A stretch of 64,000 nucleotides of DNA from Gymnothorax reevesii. Its lineage: Eukaryota; Chordata; Actinopteri; Anguilliformes; Muraenidae. Each line of letters opens with the position of its first letter. The stretch's first letter is position 1. The translations under genes were made by a program, and so were the position numbers. The notes beneath the pieces are model-generated. The model was not told the origin of the DNA and did not search any database. It was given only the letters and a program-made list of their open reading frames with translations. The DNA lies in NCBI GenBank assembly GCA_029721435.1, contig CM056573.1, positions 97,483,947 through 97,547,946 of the forward strand, in the 5' to 3' direction. Shown here piece after piece: positions 1-10,378 of this stretch.

Positions 1-2071
1 GCCACTTCCGCATCAACACTCCATCCTTGAGATAATACCCAACTGGAACTGCGTCTATCTCTATCAGGAAGGGCTCTCCTCTTTAGTACACAAACTTCCG
101 GATCATTAGTTTGCTCCTGAATCAACCGCTTTCTGGACAGAGACAAGTCTCCAAACACATCAGAATCACCAGACCCATCTACCTGGCTGAACAGAGAACT
201 GATAAAAGTATCTGATAAGTCCTCAAACGGAGAAACCATAGTAGGCCGAACAGAGTCATGAGGCGAACCACCTGAGTCCTGACTATTCAATGTGCTGGAC
301 GGCACCACATCATCTTCTTCTTTAGCCTTCTTGGCCATAGCACGAGTCACATCCCAGGAAGAATACAGAGATGGGTCTTCATCGCCATCTTCAGTGCTCG
401 CCTGTGAAGTAAGATGAACAGGGGGAACTACATTGCCCCAAACCAGGTCATTGCCTAGCAACAGAGAAACACCCTTTATAGGTAGACTTGACATAAGTCC
501 CACCTTTACCTGTCCTGTAACTAAATCTGACTTCAAGAATACAGAGCGCAGGGGTACAGATACAGTCCTTCCTTCAATACCTTGTACAAGTATGAAATCC
601 CCAGAAGCGGTCTCATCACGTAACTCCAAGGAGTCCATCAACAAAAGTGACTGAGAAGCTCCGGTATCCCTTAGGATATATATGGGGACAGGAGGAGAAT
701 GCTCATTCAGAGCCACAAATCCCTCTGACACAAATGGAAGAAATTCCTCCCTCACAAAGTCAGCAGTATCAGGCTTCTTAGCCCCACAAGGAGCAGGCAA
801 TTTAGCAGATTGGTCATCTACTACAGGGGTTTCTAACCTTCTTTTCACAAAGGCATTTGGTTTGGTATGCTTTTCTTTTTCTTTCTTAGCTTTAAGGAAC
901 CAACAGTTAGTTGTAACATGACCAGATTTCTTGCCATAACTGCAAATTAGACCACTTTTGTCACTGTCAGCTTTCACACTTTGATCAGACCTGTGACTGG
1001 ATTTCTGAGCACCATCACCAGATTTGTCTTTGGGTGAGGAATCTTGGGTATCACCGTTACCTTTCTTCTGAAATTGGGACCATCTATTGTTACTGCTTGA
1101 CTGAAATTTGGACTTATGTGTGAGAACATATTCATCTGCAAATTTGGCAGCTGACTGCAAATTCAGTGCTTACTTCTCATTAAGGTAGGTCTTAACATAA
1201 TCTTTAACACAGTTCTTGAATTCTCCAACTAACACCATCTCTTTTAGTGAGTTGAAATCATCCTTGACCTCCATAGAAGTACACCAGCGCTCAAAACAAA
1301 CCTTCTTCTCATTAGCAAATTCCACAAAAGTCTGATTTTCAGATTTCTTCAGACCTCTGAATTTCTGTCAGTATGCCTCTTGAACAAACTCATAAGCTCT
1401 CAAATTAACCTTTTTGACAACCTCATAATCAGAGGAATTATCTGCAGACAAAACCGAATAGGCTTCTTGAGCTTTACCCTTGAGGACAGTTTGCAACATC
1501 AGAGGCCAGTGTTCCTTTAGCCACTGACAACTTTTAGCTACCTTTTAGCTACCTTGCGATTTTTATTTTTAGTAGCTCCATTTGGAGCCTTTCTTCCCTA
1601 TCCAATTTCTGTGAATCGAAATCTCTCTGTCTTGCAAATTTTTCTAACTCAAATTCTCTTTGTTTTTCTTTTTCCTCCATTTCTTTCTGTCTTTCTTTCT
1701 CTCTTTCTTCCCTCTCAAATTCTCTTTGTTTTTCTTCTCTTGCTAATTTTTCGAACTCAAACTGCCTTTGTTTTTTTTTCTTCCTCCCTTTCAATCTCTA
1801 GCATTTTTAATTTAAGTTCCATTTCTATATTTGGATTTTCCACTGGAAACTGTTCCAGATCTCCTGGTGCAAACACATTTTCATCAATGTAATATTCAAC
1901 AATCTCTCTAGCCAGTCTTGCTTTTCGCATGGCTGGTTTTACCTCTGTCAGCTCTAAATGTCTGCATATTTCTAGCAGTTCTGTCTTTTTAAAAGACTTC
2001 AAAACCTCTACGGTTGGTGATGCCAAGAAATCATCCATTGCTGTTGATCTGTCAATATATATAAAATTCAA
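1..2071 (-). pseudogene. Broken gag-protease of the decayed Gmr1-like copy
   Basis: The reading frame starts near 2071-2032 (MDDFLASPTVEVLKSFKK) and is alignable with residues 1 to about 704 of the intact 1590-residue protein. It keeps the charged E/K/R-rich segment (about 1560-1830) and the protease DTGAS motif (about 650-665). Visible lesions: a deletion near 1540 removes the start of the capsid region; a gcttgc to gcttac change near 1170 creates an in-frame stop; the second Cys of the CCHC zinc knuckle (about 930-945) is Gly. The protein cannot be made whole. Confidence 0.88.
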
Positions 2072-2129
2072 AAAACAATTTTACAATTTGAAATGTTAGA
2101 TTTTCAATAAATGAGTCACACAATGGTCT

Positions 2130-2147
2130 ATCCCGGACGAGCCCCCA
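2130..2147 (-). other. Primer-binding site, proline-tRNA type
   Basis: Minus strand reads TGGGGGCTCGTCCGGGAT three bases inside the 5' LTR. This is the familiar 18-base site primed by tRNA-Pro in gammaretroviruses. It is intact here although the coding part is broken. Confidence 0.85.
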
Positions 2148-2150
2148 ATT

Positions 2151-2637
2151 TCTTATGGCCCGGATTTGTTATGACATTAATGACAGCAAGGGATGACAGA
2201 CACAATTTTAAAACTTAAACACATTTAATTACACAAAGACTTTTAACTAATTTACTATCCACTCTACTGACTAAGATTGATATATACAAGAAAAAAAAAA
2301 TTTACAGTCCCATTGGTTGGGTTGCTTGGTGATGTTCCGGGTGAGGAAAATGCTCCAACACAGGCAAAAATCCACAAAAAGCTTCACAGGTCTTGAACAG
2401 AATGACAGGTCTGGTCAAATGAATCTTTCTCCTTGCAATTTCTCTTACTACCTTACTCTCGCAATTTTCCTCTTTATATACTCCTTTGTAGACCCCTCCC
2501 ACCTTTTAGACTTTTTTTAAATTCTCTGGCACTTTCCATCTCAGACATGCCCAGGACATGTCCAAACCTAGCTCCAGTCTGGGCTTAACAAAAGAAAAGG
2601 TCAATACTGCTATCTAGTGGCTTCTATTTGCATTACA
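2151..2637 (-). repeat. 5' LTR of the decayed Gmr1-like copy (subfamily B)
   Basis: 487 bases. On the + strand it starts tcttatggcc and ends cattaca, against tgttatggcc and cattaca in the intact element, so the terminal TG has mutated at one end. Its interior (tgacattaatgacagc, ggttgggttgcttggtg) is closer to the solo LTR at 53296-53784 than to the LTRs at 25380 and 30906. A TATA-like segment lies at about 2473-2480. Confidence 0.88.
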
Positions 2638-3540
2638 ACGTGCTCAGTACTATTCTTTGCAAATACAATAATAGTAGCATTAAAAGTGATACAGTCGTGA
2701 TCTGATATATTTAAGGCAACAATCTTATCAACTACAGTATTCCGCCCTTTGGAAATGCCTAAATCTAAGGTGTGGTCACAATTGTGAGTTGAGCCAACAA
2801 CATGTTGCATATAATCAAAAGAGTACAGAAGTTGGAAAAAATCTATAGCATTCGTGTCTAGGGGGTTGTTGATATGCAGATTAAAATAACCAGTTAAAAG
2901 AATCTTATCATATTAATGTCAGATAAGTTGCATACTTGGGTGGACGATATATTGTAACTAACAGCAGAGTGATTTGGGATTCCACTATAATAGCCAGGTA
3001 TTCAAAAGAGGAGAAGCTACCAAAAGTCTGATGCTTACATTTAAAAATGTCTGATAGTATAGCAGCCAGTCCGCCTCCTCGTCTCCCCTTACGAATTGTG
3101 TGGATAAAACTATAATTTAGAGGACATGTTTCTATTAAGAGAGAGGCCCCATCTGAACTCAGCTATGTTTCATTGAAGAAAATAAAATCTAGTTGACGTT
3201 CACTGATAAAAACCCTTTAGAATAAAGGTCTTATTAGTTAGTGCACATTTAGTAATGCCATATTGAGCTTCTTTTTTTTTTCCTGGAGCAGGGTTATTTG
3301 CTAGGCTGCGATTTCCCAAGGATATTGGAATCAGATTATATCTTTTCCTCTGCTGTCTCTGTGCTTTTGTCTTTCGATCAGAAATAACAGGTTCGATAAA
3401 AAAATTAATTTTACTAAAATTTGTATCGGAACAAATTCGAACAATATAAATTGTTATTTGATGCAAAACCTGATATCTAACTTGGTAAGCCAAACTAAGT
3501 AGGCTAGAACTAAGAATAGTTTACTAATTAGCACAGTTTC
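2638..3540 (-). pseudogene. LINE endonuclease relic, L2/CR1 type
   Basis: Minus-strand fragments in several frames match the apurinic-type endonuclease of fish L2-like LINEs: an N-terminal 'LTNKTF' segment (about 3200-3260), RRGGGLAAILSD (about 3050-3090), TIYRPPK (about 2935-2960), a GYFNLHI stretch (about 2860-2890), then THNCDHTLDL and SDHDC (about 2690-2790). The order is right for the domain but frameshifts and stops separate the blocks. It is cut at 2637 by the Gmr1-like LTR. The rest of this LINE is not visible in the window. Confidence 0.7.
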
Positions 3541-3738
3541 ATGAGGCTAAACGATAAAGTATGGCAAGGAATAATTTCTAACCCTTTAACCCCTTTGCGC
3601 AGAAGCCAAATTTGCTATTTATGCATTATCCAATTTAATGCTTTATAATTCCAGATTTGAGCTTTATAGAGAGGGAGAATATGGCTCAACTGCGACAAGA
3701 TACTTGCAGAATTTAGAATATCATCATATTTCTGTTGT

Positions 3739-4970
3739 GGTTTACGAAATGAACCAAGAGCGACAACCAGTAGAATGCAAAAAGGAGGCTTTATTTCTGA
3801 AGGGGGAAACCCCCCAACAGAGCTGGCAACGGTACAAAGTCCACAATCCAAAAACAGTATCCAATGGGCGTAATCCAGAATCGTAACCAGGGCACCAATA
3901 ACAAAGTTCGTGGTCAGACAAAAAGGGTTCGGTACACAGGCATAGGTGGAGGAGAAACAAACGCATAAGCCAAAGACAGTCCGAATCCAAAACCAGGGCA
4001 GTAATCACAAAATCAAGGTCGGGCAGAAAAAAGGTCAAAACTCACAGATGCAACAATATCCAAAAAGGGCAAACCAAAAACGATAGTCAGGCAATCCAGT
4101 CAGAAAGATAAACACTGAGAAATCAAGGCGATAAACGTGGCACGAGAAAACTAGGGAGAACGATCTGACAAGAGTGTGAAGCAAACAGACATCTTATATA
4201 CACATCCAGGAGAACACATGACCAGGGAGAACAGGTGCAATCAATGGTGACAATGATTAGGGAGAGACACATGAGGGATAAACTAATTACATGAATTTGG
4301 CTGTAGCCAAAACGCAGACAGGGATCACAAGACAAACCTAAGTACAAACAACAGCTCCGGATAAGGAGTACTAAAAGTGCATAGTCAAAAGAAAAGGAAA
4401 GCATGAGATATAAGTGGAAAACTGCAGCAGAGATAATTAGGGATAGGCAAGGAGGCGGAGACTAGAATTGGGCGACAGCTGAGAGATCATTAGTCAATTA
4501 GTAAGTGCAGCTATACAATCCCAAGTGCTTGTTAGTAAGTTAGTCCAAATATACAAGGTTAGTGTGGATTAGTATTTAGCAAAAACAATAAACTGTTAGT
4601 ATATGTTAGTAAGACAGTAAAAGAGAGAGGAAGGAAGAACACGAGATAATGAAAGAAGATTGAAACCCAGAAATCAATAAATCACCCGAATGAGTGGCAC
4701 ACAAGACAAGGGACCGTGAGCAAAGATACACACATGACAAGACAGGGGAGACAAAGTGCAAAGCATGGAAAATAAACATGGCATGAAACATGGCTATGAA
4801 AACAAAACATGGCATGGAGACTGATAACCAAAACATGAAAATAATAAAACAGGAAATCCTTAATACCAAATACACAATACAAAATCTAAGAATGGTCAGA
4901 CAAAGTCAGTGGTCTCTAAACACAAGAATCAATCATCATAGCACTTGGCCAGGCACAGAACTTAAACATG
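3739..4970. repeat. Dispersed repeat, copy A (LTR-like, unclassified)
   Basis: About 1.2 kb that aligns base by base with 51784-52890 in the same orientation, from gaaatgaaccaagagc through ggctttatttctgaag and gcggagactagaattgggcg to ggcacagaacttaaac. No coding potential is convincing. Size, lack of genes and presence inside the leader of a gypsy element suggest an LTR or non-autonomous retroelement, but I could not find both termini or a target duplication. Confidence 0.7.
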
Positions 4971-5389
4971 AGATGCAGAATCCAGAATCCCAACAATTTC
5001 AGTTTATTTTCATGATTTTGGTAGAAAAAGGACTACAAACAAAAAATCTTCATGAAATTTCAGCATTGAAATTGTAAAAATAAAAAATAATAACACTGAT
5101 GATTGAAAAATGGCTGGGAGTTAAAACAATACATTCTAGTATCATAAACTCCTCGACCACAAGCATAATTCATCTGAGCAAGATCTACGCTTAAGGAGCC
5201 AAATAAGACAACTCTTCAGGTGGCTCCCCAAATTCTAAGATCCCTTAAAATGGCACACAGTCAAATAACAATATAATCATTCTTTTCACACAAATCAACT
5301 TACGACGCTTAAACTTCAATATGAATTAATGATTTTCTGGTTGATATTAGCATGAGATTACCAGTATAGGCGCAGCTTGACATGGTGGA

Positions 5390-5766
5390 ATCCACGTGTA
5401 AATCCATGGTAGGGAACTACGCATTTTTTATATTTAATGACTATAATTGATCGTAGAATGAAGTAGTATCAATACCATGTTGAGCTTTGCCTCAGAAAAC
5501 TGATTGTTCTCAACCACTAATTGGGATACCATTAGCTCACTGTAGCTGAAGTGGTTGCTATGAAGGGCAACGATTTTTTTTCAGTGCCAAGAGATAATTT
5601 TGTTGAACTGCTGAGTAGATACCATGAGCAAGTATATTCAGCAGTTTGAACATCAGGCTTAGCTGAGGAGTTTAATTCATCTAAGTCCCGAAAAGCAGGG
5701 ACTGTACTCGTCCATATTATAGACCATGTTCGAGCTCGGCTTTCAAGTGAATTTTCAATAACCGAC
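5390..5766. repeat. Dispersed 0.4-kb repeat, copy A
   Basis: Matches 59397-59790 in the same orientation: gggaactacgcatttttt against gggaacttcgcatttttt, then gtctcactgtagctaaagtgg-type sequence and caggcttagctgaggag in both. No ORF or terminal repeat is recognisable. It runs directly into a Tc1 fragment at 5767. Function and class unknown. Confidence 0.65.
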
Positions 5767-6133
5767 TACGGAGACCCCGGACTGTTGAACAACTTAAGCT
5801 GTACATCAAGCAAGAATGGGAAAGAGTTCCACCTGAAAAGCTTCAAAAATTGGTCTCCTCAGTTCCCAAACGTTTACTGAGTGTCATTAAAAGGAAAGGC
5901 AATGTAACACAGTGGTAAAAAGGCCCCTGTGCCAACTTTTTTGCAATGTGTTGCTGCCTTTAAATTCTCAGTTAATGATTATTTGCAAAAAAAAAAAAAA
6001 AAAGTTTCTCAGTTTGAACATTAAACATCCTGTCTTTGCAGTTTATTCAATTGAATATAAGTTGAAAAGGATTTGCAAATCATTGTATTCTGTTTTTATC
6101 TACGATTTACATAACGTGCCAACTTCACTGGTT
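5767..6133 (+). mobile_element. Tc1 transposon 3' fragment
   Basis: Carries the end of a Tc1-like transposase (GDPGLLNNLSCTS-region to the stop near 5918; 'PPEKLQKLVSSVPKRLLSV' readable at about 5830-5890) and the right terminal repeat ending gttg at 6133, followed by TA. It is the same family as the minus-strand copy at 61811-62920. The catalytic region is missing. Confidence 0.85.
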
Positions 6134-6135
6134 GT

Positions 6136-6633
6136 ATGACTCAAGTCATGTGACCTGTGATGACATCACTCAGAGGACCCCTGAGGACAACCAGAGTTGG
6201 TGGCAAATTTAAAAATGTGCTCCTATATTTAAGTTATTATCACCTTTTCCAGAGGTCATACAAAGTGTCACAGATTTGAGTGTCATGCGGTCCAACGTCA
6301 AACAAGTGTTGAAAAAGTTGAATATTTTAGAATTATTGATTTACACATGAAATTTAAAGTTTATAAGTCAAGGTCAAGGTTAGTGTGGTGAATAGGTGGC
6401 CATGCAGCTGCCTATTAGGAATGAAAATAACGGAATCCGTCATGCAGACAAACAAAATATGTCATGCGGACAAACGTTTTTACAAATGACATGCTGTTTT
6501 ACCACATGACACAGAAGATTTAAACTGAATTATCTTTTTCTTTCTTAACTATTTTAATCATTTGTAAAGTTTACAATTATTCTTAATTACTTTTAAAATT
6601 TGCAATACATTTTTATATATTTTAAACATTTCA
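6136..6633. other. No gene seen
   Basis: AT-rich spacer between two Tc1 elements. I see no coding region or clear repeat. Confidence 0.5.
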
Positions 6634-8233
6634 CAACCCCAATCTCAAAATAGTTGGGACATTGTGTAAATTGTGAATAAAATCAAAATGCACTGACTTT
6701 CAGATCACATGAGCCAATATGTTATTTACAATAGAACATAGATAACATTTCAAATGTTGAAACTGAGACATTTTACATTTTTATCCACAAAATGAGCTTA
6801 TTTCAAATTTTATGGCCGCAATGGGTCTCCAAAAAGTTGGGACACAAGCAAAAAAAAAAAAAGGGGGCTGAAAAAGCAATTAATATAAAAGAGAATCAGC
6901 TGAAAGAACATTTAGGAAGTATTAAGTTAACTGGCATCAGGTGTGTAACATGATAGGCTAGAAAACGGATGTCTCAGAGAGGCTGAGTCTCTCAGAAATA
7001 AAGATGCCCAGAGGCTCTCCAACCTGTGAAGACTTGCATAAAAAACTGTGGAATACTTTAAAAATTATGTTCCTCTACAGCAAATTGCAAAGGCTTTGAA
7101 GGTCTCCTCATCGTCAGTGCATGACATCAAAATATTCACAGAAAACGAAAAAATCTCTGTGTGGAGGGCACAAGCCCGAAGACCTTTACTGGATGTCTGT
7201 AATCTTCGGGCCCTCAGACGCCGCTGAATCACTCACCGGCATGATTCTGTCATTGAAATTACTAAATGGGCCCAGGCATACTTCAAGAAACCACTGTCTG
7301 TAAACACAGTCCACTGTGCCATCCACAGATGCCACCTAAAACTTTATCATGCAAAAAGGAAGCCATTGTTGAGCATGATCGAAAAGCGCCACCATGTTCT
7401 GTGGGCCAAGGCTCATTTAAACTGGACTGCAGCAAAGTGTCCTGCGGTCAGACAAGTCCAAATATGACATTCTTGTTGGAAATCATGGGCGTCGTGTCCT
7501 CTGGGCTGAAGAGGAGATAAACCACCCCTCCTGTTATCAGCCCTCAGTTCAAAAGCCAGCATCTCTGATGGTATGGGGATGCATTAGTGCGTATGGTGTG
7601 GGACACTTGAATGTTTTAAAAAGCGCCATGAATGCTGAAAGGTATATAAAGGTTTGAGCAACATATGCTCCCCTCCAGATGACATCTATTTCAGGGAAGG
7701 CCTTGTGTATTTCAGCACCTACAATTCAAAAACATATACTGCAGCTATTACGACAGCATGGCTTCGTAGTAGAAGAGTCCATGTACTGAATTGGCCTGCC
7801 TGCAGTCCTGATCTTTCTCCGATTGAGAACATTTGGCGCATAATTAAACGAAAAAAGTCAGTCAAAGGAGACCCAAAACTCTCCAGCAGCTGGAAGCCTG
7901 TATTAAATAAGAGTGGAATCAAATTCCAATGGCTACATGCAAGACACCTGTCTCCGCAATGCCCAGACGCCTCCACTCTGTGTTATAAAGAAGACAGGAT
8001 GCAACACCATGGTAAACAGGCCCCTGTCCCAACTTTTTGAGATCTGTAGCAGCCATCATATTTGAAATGATCTCATTTTGTGGATAAATTGTCAAATTTC
8101 TCAGTTTCAACATTTGCTACGTTATCTCTGCTCTATTGTGAATAAAATACTGGCTGGTGTGATTTGAAAGTCATTGTGCTTTGATTTTTTTCACAATTTA
8201 CACTTTATCCCAACTATTTCGGAAATGGGGTTG
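6634..8233 (+). mobile_element. Tc1/mariner transposon with long TIRs, decayed
   Basis: 1,600 bases. The left end (caaccccaatctcaaaatag) and the inverted right end (caaccccatttccgaaatag) start TIRs that stay alignable for about 170-190 bases, both including the block gttgaaactgaga. TA follows the right end at 8234; the left TA has become CA. Length is normal for Tc1. The transposase inside is broken. Confidence 0.9.
7000..8040 (+). pseudogene. Broken Tc1-like transposase
   Basis: Pieces of a Tc1-type DDE transposase in shifting frames: an N-terminal helix-turn-helix region (about 7040-7160), a middle part with KLYHAKRKP-like reading (about 7340-7370), and a catalytic C-terminal part at 7654-7900 ending SPDLSPIENIW. 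The usual QQDN block that carries the second catalytic Asp reads STYN, so that Asp is lost. Multiple stops make it inactive. Confidence 0.85.
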
Positions 8234-8538
8234 TATATACATTATATTCCTATATACCAGAATATTTATTTTTGTAAAACATTGTGATTTGACATCCTGA
8301 AACACAGTTTCCTTTAAGATAGCAACCTGATATTTGGTATTAATGCCATTTAAAATATGTTCTTTCTAATTATTTAATTTGTTTCACTGTACACCCATTC
8401 AAACCTTGGCAAATATGGTTCTGATATGTAATGTTACTTTGTTAAGGGCCTATAAATCAGAGAGTTCAAATTCCTTGGCAAAAATACCAAGTTGCTATTA
8501 AAGTAGAATAATATGACCGATGAATTCTTAGACTAGAA

Positions 8539-8677
8539 AGATGTCTCAGTTTCAACATTTGAAATATTATCTATGTTCTATGTAAATAACATATTGGCTC
8601 GTGATCTGAAAGTCATTGCATTTTGATTTTATTCACAATATACACTACGTCTGAACTATTTCGGTACTGGAGTCGTA
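8539..8677. repeat. Solo TIR remnant of the 6634-8233 Tc1 family
   Basis: Reads like the right TIR of the neighbouring element: gtctcagtttcaacatttg, then gatctgaaagtcattgcat, then ctatttcggtactgg. Only one TIR is present, so it is a remnant or the product of an internal deletion. Confidence 0.75.
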
Positions 8678-10235
8678 CTATCTCTTAGTAATCAATAAAA
8701 ACTTTTTGTTCATATTACTGTTTGTTTTGATAATTGTATTGCAGAAGCACAGAAACTGTGTTTCTTCTAGCCAGACTGAATTGGTGGCTGATCTCATGTG
8801 TTGCTGTATCTGTAATTCCATGCAAAAATTTATAGCTGATGTTATTACCCACTGTTTACATCTCTACTTCTGAGATAGACTGGCAGCTGATGTCAGAAAT
8901 TCTTTAGTCTTATATTTATAAGTAGCCATGTTTTATGACATTGCTTTTAGTTTATCACTATTGCACAAGCCTGTAAAATGGCTTAATCTCTGGCACCAAG
9001 ATCTATTGGAGCTTAGCTCAAATGTTGAGATGTTTGTGTCAAACTTGATTATGAAAAGAAACTCAAAAGATAAGATTATTATGGATTACCCTCCTGAACC
9101 TGAATGCCTCTGATTCCAGGGGCAGCAGTGCATCTCCCAAACACCATACAAGAGCATGGTAACCTTGTAGCAACATAGTCATATAATATACAAACTCAAC
9201 TTACCTTGTATTAGTGCATTTTTATAATAGTATATGGCATGAGGCAGGGCTCTTTAACATTTCCGCCTGTTGCAAAATATAGTGTAATTGACACAATGAA
9301 AAATATTGTTTCTTTCAAGATACCAACTTGCTATATTTGGCACTTAAAACATGCTCTTACCAATGATGTAATTTCTTTTATGGTATACATCATATTTCAG
9401 TCATATAAAAATTAAAAATGTTTCAGACCAGTTTCTTTCCATTTTAACGGCCTATTAACTAGAAAGTTCAAATTCCTTGGCAGAAATACTGAGTTTCTAT
9501 GAAAGTACTACAGCATGAATAATAAGTGCGGATGCTAGAAGATCTAGGTCTCTAAATTCGTTGACGCGGTGAATGGGGGGAGCGCCACGCCAACGGGATG
9601 CATCCAGGCTTATTTTGCAATTTCATGCCCAGCGCAAGTACTCCTCTTTCCCGCCTCTGTCCCTTCTGCTGGCCCTAGTGGCAAAGAGGGAGGAGAGAAG
9701 GCGAGAGTGGAATTAACACAGCTGAGTTAAATCTTCACCAATCAAATGAGCTCCTCTCCTCACCTTTAATATGTTGGAATAAAGAAACTTCTGTCCTATA
9801 TCTGCATGAAACATTAACGTTGCATTTTACTTTCATGCTTCAGGCATGTTTTCTGCACCGCTTACATCTATATTACGCATTACGAATATGAGTTAGCTGG
9901 CTAGCTAGGGCATTCGCGAATTATTATCATTAGCGAACTTGAATGGAATTTCTAAATGAAACTATGTCAGATCATTCAAACTTATGAAGTTGGAATGAAG
10001 TACGACTGTTACTCATTTATTTCTTCTGCCTGCATCATTGGGAAGAGAAACGATGGATAGCGTGTTCCTATTATTACACCCTGTTGCTGCTTAAAATTTT
10101 GGGATTAACATGCATGGACAACAATGCAAGATACGTTACACATTTATTTTCAATGTGTGATCTTAACTCAGTACGAGATCATAGCAATCTGGCTTTCCCC
10201 TACTAAAAACGATAAAACCTAAGCGACAATAATAG
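8678..10235. other. No gene seen
   Basis: AT-rich sequence with small ORFs only. Phrases near 8440-8500 and 9430-9500 (cctattaactagaaagttcaaattccttggc) look like two diverged copies of a short dispersed repeat. No coding call is supportable. Confidence 0.5.
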
Positions 10236-10378
10236 TATGAAGCTGCTTGCACACTGGACGCGAAACAAATTTTTCGCAAGACAGATTACATTCGAAAGTC
10301 AATGCAAAACATGTTTTCGAATTTGAGTGTAATCGGTCGTGCGAAAAATTTATTTCGCGTCTGTTGTGCAAGTAGCTG
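10236..10378. repeat. Short palindromic MITE, copy 1
   Basis: Inverted repeat: agctgcttgcacactggacg at the left and its near complement at the right (tcgcgtctgttgtgcaagta), with cgaaacaaatttttcgca facing tgcgaaaaatttatttcg. A second member lies at 46256-46416. Confidence 0.75.

Larger units (their letters stand above)
1..2637 (-). mobile_element. Gmr1-like LTR retrotransposon, decayed copy cut by the window edge
   Basis: The minus strand carries the 5' LTR (2151-2637), a primer-binding site (2130-2147) and gag plus protease up to the window edge. It is collinear with the intact element at 25380-31402; position 1 here corresponds to about 28642 there, so integrase, RT and RNase H lie outside the window. 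Stops, a roughly 100-base deletion near 1540 and small indels show it is inactive. The right end abuts a LINE endonuclease relic, so it probably inserted into that LINE. The four bases after the LTR are acgt; the matching target duplication would lie outside the window. Confidence 0.9.

Noticed and set aside
1554..1892. 112-residue hydrophobic + strand ORF, looks like membrane protein
   Set aside because: It is the complement of the charged E/K/R repeat in the decayed gag.
4606..4882. Overlapping hydrophobic minus-strand ORFs
   Set aside because: They lie in the 3739-4970 repeat; the copy at 52553-52771 shares part of the frame only because the DNA is repeated.
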